Notes under the pieces: generated by a model
Seen by the model: only the letters and a program-made list of their open reading frames with translations
Databases searched by the model: none
Told to the model about the DNA's origin: nothing
Made by a program: the position numbers and the translations under genes
Shown: positions 20,246-31,214 of the stretch, piece after piece
How positions within the stretch are numbered: position 1 is the stretch's first letter
Layout: every line of letters starts with the position of its first letter
Origin: Rhipicephalus microplus
Lineage: Eukaryota; Arthropoda; Arachnida; Ixodida; Ixodidae
Reading direction: 5' to 3'
DNA length: 64,000 bases
NCBI RefSeq assembly: GCF_043290135.1
Contig: NW_027464604.1
Span: 627,501 to 691,500, forward strand

Positions 20246-21567
20246 GCTAGGTTGAATTATGTTAGTTTAAGCTAGCTAGCGTCGTGAAACCACCACAAAC
20301 GACGTCATCTAATCAGATAGTGTTGTTTTGTTGCGAATACAAAACTGCGATAGGTGAAATATTGTGAAAGCACGAAAACGGCATGAACTAGCCAGAAACT
20401 GCGTCTTGTACCGTTACAAGTGCAAAACTGCTATTTTGTGATATTCTCGTGAAAGCACATGGAAGCATCGTGAAACCTTAAAGGACGATGTCATTTAGCG
20501 AGATAACTCGTTCTGTACTGTACCAAGTTGGTGAAAATTTCTGACGTCATGCAAATATCGTAATTGCGAAAGAAACAGTGTTACCGAGCGTTTTTAGATA
20601 CAAGTGCGAAGGTTAGGTTAAGTTAGGTTATGAAGCATCATAAAACCACAATAAACAATGTCAGCTATTGAGGTGCAGTGTTTTTCACCATTACAAGTAG
20701 GAAACTGCGATATCTAATGTGAAAGCGCATGAAGGCATCGTAGTGTTGCATAAAGCACTGTAATGTAGCGAGTAAAACGTTTTCTAATGCTAGAAGTGCG
20801 AAGGTTAGGTTAGGTTGAGGTATGTTAGTTTAAGCTAGGTAGCGTCGCGAAACCACCAAAAACGACGTCATCATCGAGATAGTGTTGTTTTGTTGCGAGT
20901 ACGAAACTGCGAAAGGTGAAATATTGTGAAAGCACACAGAACAGCATGACCTTCCCAGATACTGCGTCTTGTACCGTTACAAGTGCGAAACTGCTATTTT
21001 GTGATATTCTCGTGAAAGCACATGGAAGTATCGTGAAACCTTAAAGAACGATGTCATTTAGCGAGATACAGCGTTCTGTACTGTACTGAGTTGGTGAAAA
21101 AGTGTGAGGTCATGCAAATATCGTAATTGTGAACGAAACAGTGTAACAGAGCGTTTTTAGATACAAGTGCGAAGGTTAGGTCAAGTTAAGTTATGAAGCA
21201 TCATAAAACCGCATTAAAGAATGTCAGCTATTGAGATGCAGTGTTTTTCACCATTACAAGTCGGAAACTGCGATATCTAAAGTGAAAGCGCATGAAACCG
21301 TCGTAATGTTGCAGAAAGCATTGTAAAGTAGCGAGTAAAACGTTTTCTAACGCTAGAAGTGCGAAGATTAGGTTGGGTTGAGTTATGTTATTTCAAGCTA
21401 GGTAGCGTCGTGAAACTATTGAAAGCGACGTCATCTAATGAGATAGTGTTGTTTTGTTGCGAGTGCAAAACTGCGATATGTGAAAGATTGTGAAAGCACA
21501 CAAAACGGCGTGAACTAGCCAAATACTGCGTCTTGTACTGGTACAAGTGCAAAACTGCTATATTGTT
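20246..21567 (+). repeat. Satellite array, right fragment (about 2.3 units)
   Basis: Unit starts (AAGCTAG then GCGTCGTGAAAC) fall at about 20270, 20834 and 21398, a period of 564-565 bp. Within a unit about six related blocks of roughly 90-95 bp can be read, sharing phrases such as TCGTGAAACC, CGAGATA, TACAAGTGCGAAACTGC and GTGAAAGCGCATG. The array ends mid-unit at TATATTGT and passes directly into the duplicated block. Confidence 0.9.
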
Positions 21568-22620
21568 CGAGCACAACCATTCCATTAGATAAGAATCGAT
21601 GACGTGCAGAACCCACGTGGCTAATATGTAAATGTTATCACAATGTAATCGACAAAGTAATGCTGTAAACAGCAGCACAGGCAAGCATGAGTAGACGAGG
21701 TGCAACTTTGAAGCTCGTGCAAAGGCCGGTTTGTCTGTGCCTCCATTCACACGGTGCCAAAACCGTTTCATTCTGGCATGGCATGAGAGAGTATGCTGTG
21801 ATTAGCGCCTATGCTGTCCCACATCTGGAAAGAACGGAGAACATAAACAGGCATTTAATTGTAAGCAGCAAAATGAGCAGCAGATCTGGCCCTTCACGTC
21901 AGCCACGAGGAAGCCAAATAACATAGAGGTTAATCTCCTGCAAATATTTTTTTAGCATACCAGTTTCCTCAGTCTGAGCAACATGGCACACGAAACTTTG
22001 TTGGCATTGCCGCCCCTATCTGCCACCACACGTCAATATGGACATTCCGTGCCTGCAAAGGTGGAGCGTGCCGAGCCTTCAACATTGGAGAGATGCCCTC
22101 GGTGTCTGCTAGATTGCAGCAGATTCTACCCAAGGTGTGTACAACGCTGTCGGGTGTTTCAAAAACACATCATTTTTCCAATTATTTCTTTTTTTTTAGC
22201 CTAGCAAGTGTTGTCATCCTGCCATAATAACAAGGAATTCATTTTTTCTCATGCTGTTGACCTGTGGTTTGCATTCCAGGGCTTGTTTAGGGCAGTGTGT
22301 TGGCTATCGCTTGGACACCAGTGCTAGTACAGAGTGGCAAGTTTCAAAATGTCTCGTAAGTGCTTTCTATTCATAAAAACCAGAACAGCTGAAATCTCAA
22401 AGTGACGCTTTCCTTATGGGTTGAGCACCTTAACCATCTGTCGTTCAGTCGGTCTGTGTAGTATCTATCTGATCGATTGATTTATTCTAGCCTATTAAGT
22501 TTGGGCGCTCTGTGATCGTCTCCTCAATTTGACACCTTAGGTCAGCAACTCACTTATGAGTTGACTTTGTCGAGACGCGCTCATACTCAAATAAGCCATG
22601 TGCTTGACTGAGTAGGGGTG

Positions 22621-22635
22621 AGTAATATTTTAGCG
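22621..22635 (+). other. Empty (pre-insertion) site for the block 2 SINE
   Basis: AGTAATATTTTAGCG occurs once here, while in block 2 it flanks a SINE on both sides (60872-60886 and 61052-61066). Confidence 0.85.
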
Positions 22636-24389
22636 AGCTTGATGTCGAGCGAGTCTGGTTTAAGAAAACTTTGGTGGGTTAGAATGAGCCCCAGTGCGAA
22701 ATATGTATAAGTGAGTTTGAGTGAGCTCTAAGTTTTTGACCACTAATGGTTGACATGAATCAAAACTTGCATGACAGGAAAGAGTATGTTATAAAAGGGT
22801 TTGATTCAGCAATTCACTGACATTTGGTTTCTATATTATACAAGATGTTTATTTACACTACTTACAAATGCGTTAGAGAGCCAAGAATCTATGGTTGACT
22901 GTTTTTGAAAAGTCTCTTGTCACTGTCTTTTCGACCACTGATTCACCCTGCACCGACTGCTTGTCTTCCTCTATTGCTTGCTGCACCGTTCAGTGTACCA
23001 AGGGTCGGTAATGCAGTTTCCCTAACATATTGGGCGTGAGGCCCACCACCGGAGGCGCGAGTGCTGAAATCGCTGTGTCGTGAAGGGTTGGATCACGTGA
23101 TCTCGCCTCGCACTGGCAAAGGAAAGCTGGCGGTTGCAAGTGTGATTCTACCGTGACTTTGCAGAGTCTTCATTTTCGAACAGCGTTGTTTTGCTCTGGC
23201 TTCATGTGTGCGGACTTACCCAGACAGACGACACAATCCGGAAAGACAGCAAAAATTACCGGAGACATGCCACAGTGCACTACATACGTGAGGGTACTCT
23301 CACGGCGGTTTGCAGTGCCACTGTCTCCTCTCTCTTTTTGTGTTGTGGTTGTTATCAACTATGGGGTTAACATGAGCACCGACCATGAATGCTCGCATAA
23401 AAGTGGATCATTTAGGTTTCCGCACGGGAACCCTGTCACAACTAATAATGAATGTGCAAAAAGTCCAATTATATATATTCCAAAATAGAATGTAGGTGTG
23501 TGTATCTGGGGGAAGTTGCTGTCATTGTCATTACACTCAAGAATGTGCCAGGTTGTTGTCCGAATTGTGAGAGAGTCTAGATATAGCCCGGAAGTTCAAT
23601 TCTTTTTCCTTTATTTTGGTAATTTCACCTTATTCCAGTCTATTTCATTGCCAGTTGCTTCTGTGTGTTCGGCCAGCACGTTGGACGCAACTTTGTTACA
23701 TCATACATGTGTCGCTCCAGTTAGAGCTACTTTTCGCGCCAAGGTAACCTAACAGTAGCCTGTGCCACTCTCACCCTCCTCCCCGGCTCTCCTATATGTG
23801 TGCACTCGACCACACTGGTTTCCGTCCACCAGTAGCGTAGCCAGGGGGTGGCACACCAGGCCCATCCCTCTGCCCTCCCAATATTTTCCTATGGTATATA
23901 GGAGAGCAGAAAATAATGGTGTACCACATCTACTTGCATAGCTGGGACCCATTCTAATCGAGGTGACGCCCCTTCGAAAAAATTTCTGGCATGGCCTCTG
24001 CCATCTGTGGCCTCAGCTCACAGGGTTCTTTGCTTATATATTACGTCTGTAGGATGGGCCCATAGCAACTGTCACTTCCTCTCAATGCTGATTTGATCTA
24101 CAGGCGAAAACTTGGTAAGCTTCGAAAACTGGTTCATCTTCTAAGAGCTGCCATGAAATATCGCACAGTTCGTGAATAAAGCTTAAAAGAAAAAAAAAAA
24201 CTGGACACTCCCTATTTTATTGAAAGCTCTGAGCCCCCCGCCCCCTTTTTTTTGTCTTGAAGTTGCGTCGTCCCGGCCATGGTCCTGGCGATGGACATTT
24301 GCAGTACTGTCGCTAGGTCAACGGGCGCAGCCGTTGTTACCTTACCTGGTCGAACGTGCCTTCGAGGAAGAGTCGAAGCGATACCTAAC

Positions 24390-25225
24390 CCCACGGTGGG
24401 GAAAAAAACAAGGTGGGAATTCGGGGAAGGGGAGGTGTAGTGATTCCAAAATTTCTTGGTTTGGAATTTTAACCCGTGCAGGGAATCCTGAATAGGCCAC
24501 CTTTGCCATTTTACAACGTTGCTTTATGAAAAAGCGTATTGAGATTTGGAAGAGGCTGTTATCCCTAGTCACGGGACACAGCGCATAATGTTCACTTACT
24601 CATGAGTTTCTACGCTGTCTAATGATCAGTATCAGTGTAATCACTTATGTCTAAATATGCTTCTGGAAATAATTTGAAGCAGTGTATGACAATTCTGCTT
24701 CCCTAAAAAACAAAATTATATTGTGCACCAAATTTTTTTTCTTTCACCACCTCTGCTCTTCGGTTTCAGGAATCTCCCAAATTTCATGGTCGCAAGCTTG
24801 GCAGATCCATATTTAAATTCACAGAGTCTGTCAAATGATTTTACAGGCACAGCAAATGCTAATATGGACTTTATCGTTGTTGGCTCAGTGGGGTGGTTCA
24901 AAATACCACTTTCGTTGAAAAAGCAGTGCTCATGTTTACACTGCACAATTTAGGTCATGTCGAATGGTTTATACATATTTTGTTTCTAAATGTAAGCTAT
25001 GAAGCGTGGAAGCTTGGGCAGGTTGGTTCATTCAGTTGGTGCATTCAGTTAAATGAAAGCTTTCTTATTTATACTGCTCAAAATTTCGAATTTAGTGATG
25101 AAAATTGCACCCCTTTTTCCCTGTAACCTGCTCAAAATTTACATTTTAGTGCTTCAAAAGTAATATTTTTTTGTTTCTAAAATTGCTCCAAGTTGTATTT
25201 CGACTGTTACACCCCTGATCTTGTT
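24390..25225 (+). repeat. Dispersed repeat, copy in and beyond block 1
   Basis: This stretch matches 28870-29555 at lower similarity, including AATTTCTTGGT, AGGAATCTC...CATGGTC and the terminal TGCTTCAAAAGTAA...AAAATTGCTCCAA part. The terminal part also has a decayed relative near 27650-27705. Confidence 0.6.
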
Positions 25226-27803
25226 AAACAGTAGCTTTCAGTGACGTTGTGTTCAATAAGCAAACAAGCTTGATATTTGGACTGAGAAATCTTGTACACT
25301 ACTCCTGTAACACAAGGAATGGAGGAGCTTCGGTGTTTCTGACACCATTCACCTTTATTTTCGGTTTTGCCTTTGGCCCCAAGCCTAACAAGTGTGCAAG
25401 TTCTGCCCCGCTTCTTAAGAGCCGTACATACCACTGCCACATCATATCTGGATGCGACATTCTTAATTGTGGGCCATCTTGTGAACAAGTCTAGCAAGTA
25501 TTGTGTATTTTTATGTACTAATAAGAGCTTGTATCAATAAAGAACTTGAACGTAGGGCAGCAGGCGAAAGCGGCTTTCATTATTTTTCTCACAGACTTCG
25601 CATTTGCTGAAATGTTTGATGCATCTCACCACCTTTTCGCAGGATCTAGTGACTGCATAATCTGGAAACCCTGCTGTTGGAAACCTCTGGGTCTGAGCAT
25701 AAACACTGCTCATTACCTTGTGCACACATGACTTGCACACAGCCTCCTGTACCAAAGATGCAGCCAATCCATCTTCGATCACTTTGGAATAAGCTAATGT
25801 GTAAGGCAAACGAGGCTGTTGCGACCTGGGCCTGTACTGCCAACACACATGCATTGGTAAGGAGGGAGGCAGCTGCTCATATTGCGCATTTTTGATACAT
25901 TTCTGTTTCTTTGTGCCAAGCTGCTCTAAAAGCATAGTAATCAAGAAAAAATGCACCAAAATGCTCCGAAACAGTCTCGAAAGCTAAAATTTTGATGTCA
26001 ACCTCAGCTTCAGTGGGAAAAAAAATGGCGAGTTGGGCTAATAAGATGCACCCAATTGTGTTTTTTTTTCACTTTCCACATTTCTTGTGACAAAGGCTCC
26101 CATGGTGCCGCCATAATTTTTAAACTTTAGCAAATATACATGACTCACAAAAATGTGCTGCCGTGCATCGAGCTAGCTGCTTCTACTAGCTAGGCTGTGT
26201 GTTCTAGCGCCACTGTCGGCTTGCGAAAACCACCGAGTTCGGTGGCAAGCATAGCGGGGTTGACTCTGCGGTTCTCTGTCGTGCATAGCCCATTCCTCCA
26301 GGCACTGTGGCTTTCATGTTGACACTGCTGCATGTGGTCACCTATGAGTACGTGTTTGCTGTGAGTGAGTAACTGTAAACGTGGAGTTATTTTTTCCCTG
26401 CATTCAACGCGTCTTCCGGATGCTCTGGCACATGCACATGGGTTCTCCAAATGGGTTCCGTGAGTGGCAGATTGTGTGCAACCTATTCCCGGTTTACACC
26501 AATTAGCTGCTAATTTATTTAGACAGGCGAGAGTTCTCATTGGATTTTATATTTATAAAAGCCATCGCAAGTGAAATCCGCACATCAATGTTTGCAGGTA
26601 GAGAGAAACACTTGGTTACATGCGAAGTTGCGGTGACAAAGCGAGTGTTCAAACCATTGTAAACAATAATAACGGGCACCTTGGTGCTTTATTCGTGACT
26701 CCTTACACATCAGCAATCACTTCACACAGTTTTCATTAATGGCAATTAGCCACTGCTTCGTTTTTTAATCAAAACTCACAAGTGCCCTAAGAGGTGTCGC
26801 TGCATGCTTGCCGGCCCTGGGCTACACGAGCTTTTGGCGTATCTCAATCAGTGTTTCGGTTGGCGGCAGTGTGACCTTATTTTTTTCTTTTCTTTTTTTT
26901 TTGCAATAAAACCTGCCTCTCTACGGTCAGCGTTTTGTTTGCGTGGACAGGGATTTTTTCACCTGTGGTGCGCTAGCACTTTACGCGAGTCACGGAGCTG
27001 CGTGGGCAGCAATCGCAAGCCGACGTATTATTGAGAGTTCTTCATTGATGGTGATGACCTATAGATATTGAAAAAATATAATAATAGCGCGTGGTTGCTC
27101 ATGTGGAGAGGCGTTATCAGTATCACTCGCTTATCACTTAGTGCCATATGCACGTGCTTTACAAGATAGTCTATGCTTGAAGATTTCTTGGATCTCTCCC
27201 TGCACTTTTGGAGTTGGTCTTGCATGAGGTGACCGCGAACGGCAGTGCAGCATGCTTTTGTTTGTTAGAAGCTCTTGACGCTATCATGTCACACTTTTTT
27301 TTGAGCGAACGACCACTCTTAAGTCGCTAAGATTCTTGTGCAATCACAATTATTTAATTTCTTTTTGAGTGTGATGTGTTCTTTTTTATGTCTCCGCAGA
27401 ACCTAGCTTTCAACTAAACCTTTTCTAGATATTATTTTACGTGTTACGAGGGCTAGATAAGTCACGTGTGTAGCATGTAAAAAAAGTAGTGCAGTTCATA
27501 CCTAGCGATCATCTGTTCAAAAACTTCCTTCAAAATCTGTTTCAGTTTAATGTGTATCATAAGGGAATTAAAGTATGCACTGGTGCCGCCACGTTGCTAA
27601 ACATGGGTATTTTTAAGCTACCAGGACAACTTAGTAAAGGCTGCTAACTGCTACAAAATTGAAATTTCGCTGCTCCAGAAACCGCTCCCAATTTAGTTTC
27701 AGCCATCTCACCCCAGTTTGAGTAAAGCGTTAACCTTAGGTCTAAAAACTGAACGTTTAATTCCTGCGGCAGTTTTGCCGTAAAGTGAAGTACGCTTCCA
27801 TTC
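25226..27803. other. Mostly unassigned DNA
   Basis: Apart from the candidate exon at 25534-25836 and a decayed fragment of the GCTCCAAATT repeat near 27650-27705, I see nothing recognisable. A minus-strand frame at 26190-26540 has several Cys residues but no identifiable domain. Confidence 0.4.
25534..25836 (-). CDS. Candidate terminal exon of an unrecognised Cys-containing protein
   Basis: On the minus strand a strong acceptor (pyrimidine-rich CCTCCCTCCTTACC, then TTGGCAG) ends at 25837, and the frame is open for 100 codons to TGA/TAA-type stop at 25534-25536. The peptide includes LAYSKVIEDGLAASLVQEAV, then CKSCVHK and SKCEVCEKN, so two CxxC pairs. CACAAG|GTAATG inside it could be an alternative donor. 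I do not recognise the family; a zinc-binding protein or a decayed transposase exon are both possible. Amino-acid composition looks like real coding sequence, but nothing confirms expression. Confidence 0.3.
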   Translation of the reverse strand, partial: YRPRSQQPRLPYTLAYSKVIEDGLAASLVQEAVCKSCVHKVMSSVYAQTQRFPTAGFPDYAVTRSCEKVVRCIKHFSKCEVCEKNNESRFRLLPYVQVLY

Positions 27804-28165
27804 TCTAAAGAGACACTAAAGAGCAAAACAATTTTTTGCATATATTTGCTTCTAATTACACTATCCGACAAACACTTTTCTTGCGGTAACATGATGCTCG
27901 GCAATGGAAAAAACACGCAAGAAGAAAATTTGGGTGGAGATTCCACTGAGATTGCCTTTGCCAAACACAGTGACGCACGAAATAATGAATGCGTCTACTG
28001 GGGGGGGGGGGGGGGAGGGTCCCACATAGCTTTTACTCATTAAAAATTAAGTACATTGTGTTCAGTGGGTGCTAGACCTAGCATACGATGATTGGAAAAT
28101 TTTATTGAGCCAATGTCATAAAAATACGAAAAAGACATTTTGAAATTTGCTACGTGATGCTCAAA
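27804..28165 (+). repeat. MITE-like element, 5' part
   Basis: Starts near CTAAAGAGACACTAAAGAGC and shares ordered phrases with 34585-35046 (GAAAATTTGGGTGGAGAT, AAAATTAAGTACA, GAGCCAATGT). A G homopolymer lies at about 28001-28015. The right terminal repeat is not present. Confidence 0.55.
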
Positions 28166-28629
28166 TGCAGGGGTGCAACAGCTGCGCTGATTGCGTCAAT
28201 TTTATAAAATTGCTCATTTGTGTGCCGAGCTGTGCCAAAACCATAAAATTTGCCGAAATTGTGCCACGCTGCGCCAAAATGCCTGAAGGCCCTCAAAATT
28301 TTCTCGTTTGCCCTAATGTGAGCGAGAAATGGAGACCATTTTAGCCACTTGTAGTTTGCATCATCAGTCTATGCGGGCAGACCCTAACCATAAACCGCAG
28401 TGTAAGGCAGCTGCTCATTAGTTCTAGACACTCGCAAAACTGTATCAACCAGATGAAGTTACAACGCCGCGTGCCTGTCGGTCTACTGACTGCAGCAGAT
28501 ATATTTAACGACGGGACGACGCAACGACAACACAAAAGATGTGTTGCCGTAGCCAGCAACACTTCGTTGGAAATATGAATTTTCTAGTCGGGAAGTGCTG
28601 CCATGGCATCTTACGAACCATTAGGAAAT

Positions 28630-28683
28630 AAAGCTGGAAGTGTACAAGCTCTCAGCATATCGAGCTTGTACACTACCAGCTTT
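28630..28683. repeat. 22-bp inverted repeat with 10-nt loop
   Basis: Arms 28630-28651 and 28662-28683 pair at 21 of 22 positions (AAAGCTGG...ACAAGCTC against GAGCTTGT...CCAGCTTT). It could be a decayed palindromic element end or form a hairpin if transcribed. Confidence 0.8.
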
Positions 28684-28789
28684 ACAGCCAGTTCATGCCG
28701 TGACGTCAGTTGTCATAGCAACATCACATGCGATAGATATCCGGTGCCATTGCGAAGCCAACTGGCAGGTTGGTCTCGCAATGGTTTGA

Positions 28790-29555
28790 TTAGATTGCTT
28801 TATCTGGTCAAATGCGCCTTGCAAGCAAGCCAAAAATTGTGCCCTAAACCTAACTCCTTCACAAAAAAAAAAAAATGAAGGGAGGGGGGGGGGTTGTTGT
28901 TCGAAAATTTCTTGGTCTTGTTCTAACCTGTGCTGAAACACCGCTTAAGCCACCTTCGCATAGTACATGATGGCCAGCGAAAAAGCCTTATAATATTTAG
29001 AAGGGGCTTATAGTAGTCTCTAGACACTTTGCAGTTTGTTCAATGACTGATGTATGTATATGCCACATATTTGTCAGTAGGAAAAGTTACTGGCAAAATT
29101 ATTTGGGGTACAATATGACATCTCTACAGCTGTAAAAAATCTGTTTTTTTTTTTCAGTTTTAGGAATCTCATGGTCACCATCCGGGGAAATCCACATTTG
29201 AATTCTCAAACGATTTGACAGGCCTGGTGACTTCTAATGTGGACCTCATGATTGTTTGCGGAGTGGGGTGATTAAAGAAATTACTACTTTGTTGAAATAG
29301 GAGTGCTCATATTCACTGTGCATGATTTAGGGAATGTTAAATGGCTTGCACATAAATATATATTTTTAAGTCTAAGCCTTCTTTCTGCTCGAAATTAGCT
29401 GCTTGAAATTCGGTCTTTCGTGGTAAAAAAAAATGAATGTTTTTTCGCTTGTAACCTGCTCCAAATTTGAATTTTGTGCTTCAAAAGTAAAATTTTGCTG
29501 CTTTGAAAATTGCTCCAAATTCTAGTTCAGCTGTCGCACCCTGGCAAATGTTTAG
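28790..29555 (+). repeat. Diverged third copy of part of the duplicated block
   Basis: Colinear with about 24330-25225 of block 1 and the matching part of block 2: a TTATCTGGTCAAATGCGCC-like start, then the AATTTCTTGGT and GAATCTCATGGTCAC parts and the GCTCCAAATT tail. Similarity is clearly lower than between blocks 1 and 2, so it is older. Confidence 0.6.
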
Positions 29556-30760
29556 GCACGAAATTTACCATTGAAATGTTGACCTTGATTTTCGTTCATT
29601 ATTAATGAAATGATGACAGTGAAACTTGTAGCATTAGAGATCTCAGACCACAGCTTGTTCATCTAAGTCAAGCGATTGTTTCTCTTTATTGTCCCGACTA
29701 TATCTACTTGCGGCCAGTCTGGAGGCGCACGCTCGCTTTGTTTGGGGACTGTGTACAGTAAGGAGGTTGTGCTTCTACCTATTGCCCCAATCTTGTTCCA
29801 AACTTACTCGCCGCCATCCATTGGAAAAAAAGGCTAGCACACTCAAATATTGCTCAGGTTCAGTTCTACTGTTGCACTTTCTGGTGGTACCAACGCAATG
29901 GAAACATGGTAGGAAGCATATATGACACCTCTTTCTGATACTTCAAGACAGGAGTGAATTGATAAATATTCCATTCTGCACGCACGTACCATTGTGCGTC
30001 GGGTTCAGAAGGCTTGGCCACAAAATCCTTCACAAACTGGCAGAGGAAATGATAGACAACATAATCTTTTCTTTTTTTCTGAGAAAAATTGTTTTGGAAA
30101 CGTTTACTTCGAATTCGTATGCGGCAGCCAGTGCCCATGAAAATGATAAATTGGCACATTCTTGTTCAAGGTATCACATTTCGTGCTTATTGAAATAAGT
30201 ACTTCATTAAGGTGAAAGTAAAAGCATAAGAGGGATGGTCACTATTTCTCACAAGTAGGTGTGAATAGCACTCGCAATAGCCGGAGTAATAGCAGTAGTA
30301 ATAAGAATGTCAATGAAAATAATAATTGTTCAAAATGAAAACACAAAATTTGGAGACATGAAAGATCATGTTGTGATGCAGTTTTGGAAAGTCGTTTAGT
30401 AAAGAAAAAAAAAACCAAGTCCACACAATCCCACATGCAATCTTCAGTGCCGATGAAAAAATGTGAAACATTTTCATATGCAATAAGGCTCGCCAGAGAC
30501 GCACGGGAAGAATATAATTTTAGAGAATCAAAAAATGTCCTCGTTAGTACTAATATATTTTCATTGCACCTGAAGAAAAAAAAGCACCGTTGGCAAAAAT
30601 TTGTTGTGATGATTTTAGCTGAAATAGCGACATTGTTTCTAACCAGAAATGCTTTTGTGTGGGCTTGTAAACAAAGCGAGACGGCATGTCATTTCGATCC
30701 GTTAACATTTTTACCGGTATGCAATTAACTAGAAGAATCTGGAGAAACTTTTCAGAAGTA
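29556..30760. other. Unassigned AT-rich DNA left of the pogo element
   Basis: No transposon, gene or RNA was recognised. Open frames here are short and AT-rich. Confidence 0.4.
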
Positions 30761-31214
30761 CAGTCGACTCCCGGTAATTCGAAGTCGCTTAATTGGAAGT
30801 TTCAGTTAATTAGAAATGAGCAAGTGGTCCCATCAGTTTTGCATGCAATCGTATAGAAAAAAATGCTGGGTAATTCGAAGTTAGAAACCCGTAATATTGG
30901 TTAATTAGAAGTTTTTTCAATCGACAGTCTCGTTGCGACCGTAATTTTACAGTAAAATAAAGAACTTTTCATATGCCAAAACATCTGCCGGACCGCGCTG
31001 GTGTCTTTGCCATCACTACTGTCCGCAGCGCCATAGATCTTGAAGCGGCAATCTTTTTAACGATGGCGAATCGCATCGGCGGCATCGACTGACTCTTTAG
31101 TTGACTTTTGTCGAGACTCGAGTGTGTCACCGCGTCACCCGCGCGCTGGGTTGATTTCACACGTGTTTCCGCGCTTCTGATTTTGAGTGTTTTGGTGGTG
31201 ACCTACGTTTGATA

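Larger units (their letters stand above)
20246..24925 (+). repeat. Segmental duplication, block 1
   Basis: Satellite plus about 3.3 kb of unassigned sequence matches 58668-63373 in the same orientation. By eye, 137 bp from 21568 show about seven differences, near 95% identity. Block 1 keeps about 155 bp (22095-22250) that block 2 lacks, and lacks the SINE that block 2 has. It contains a GAGTGAGT-rich degenerate repeat (22530-22740) and a segment with GTAGCGTAGCCAGGGGGTGG (23831-23851), a motif I associate with dispersed DNA-transposon ends. No clear gene. The match ends where LINE-E interrupts block 2. Confidence 0.9.

Noticed and set aside
16330..21375. TTAGG-type words as a telomere
   Set aside because: They occur as only two to four units once or twice per 565-bp satellite unit, not as an uninterrupted telomeric array.
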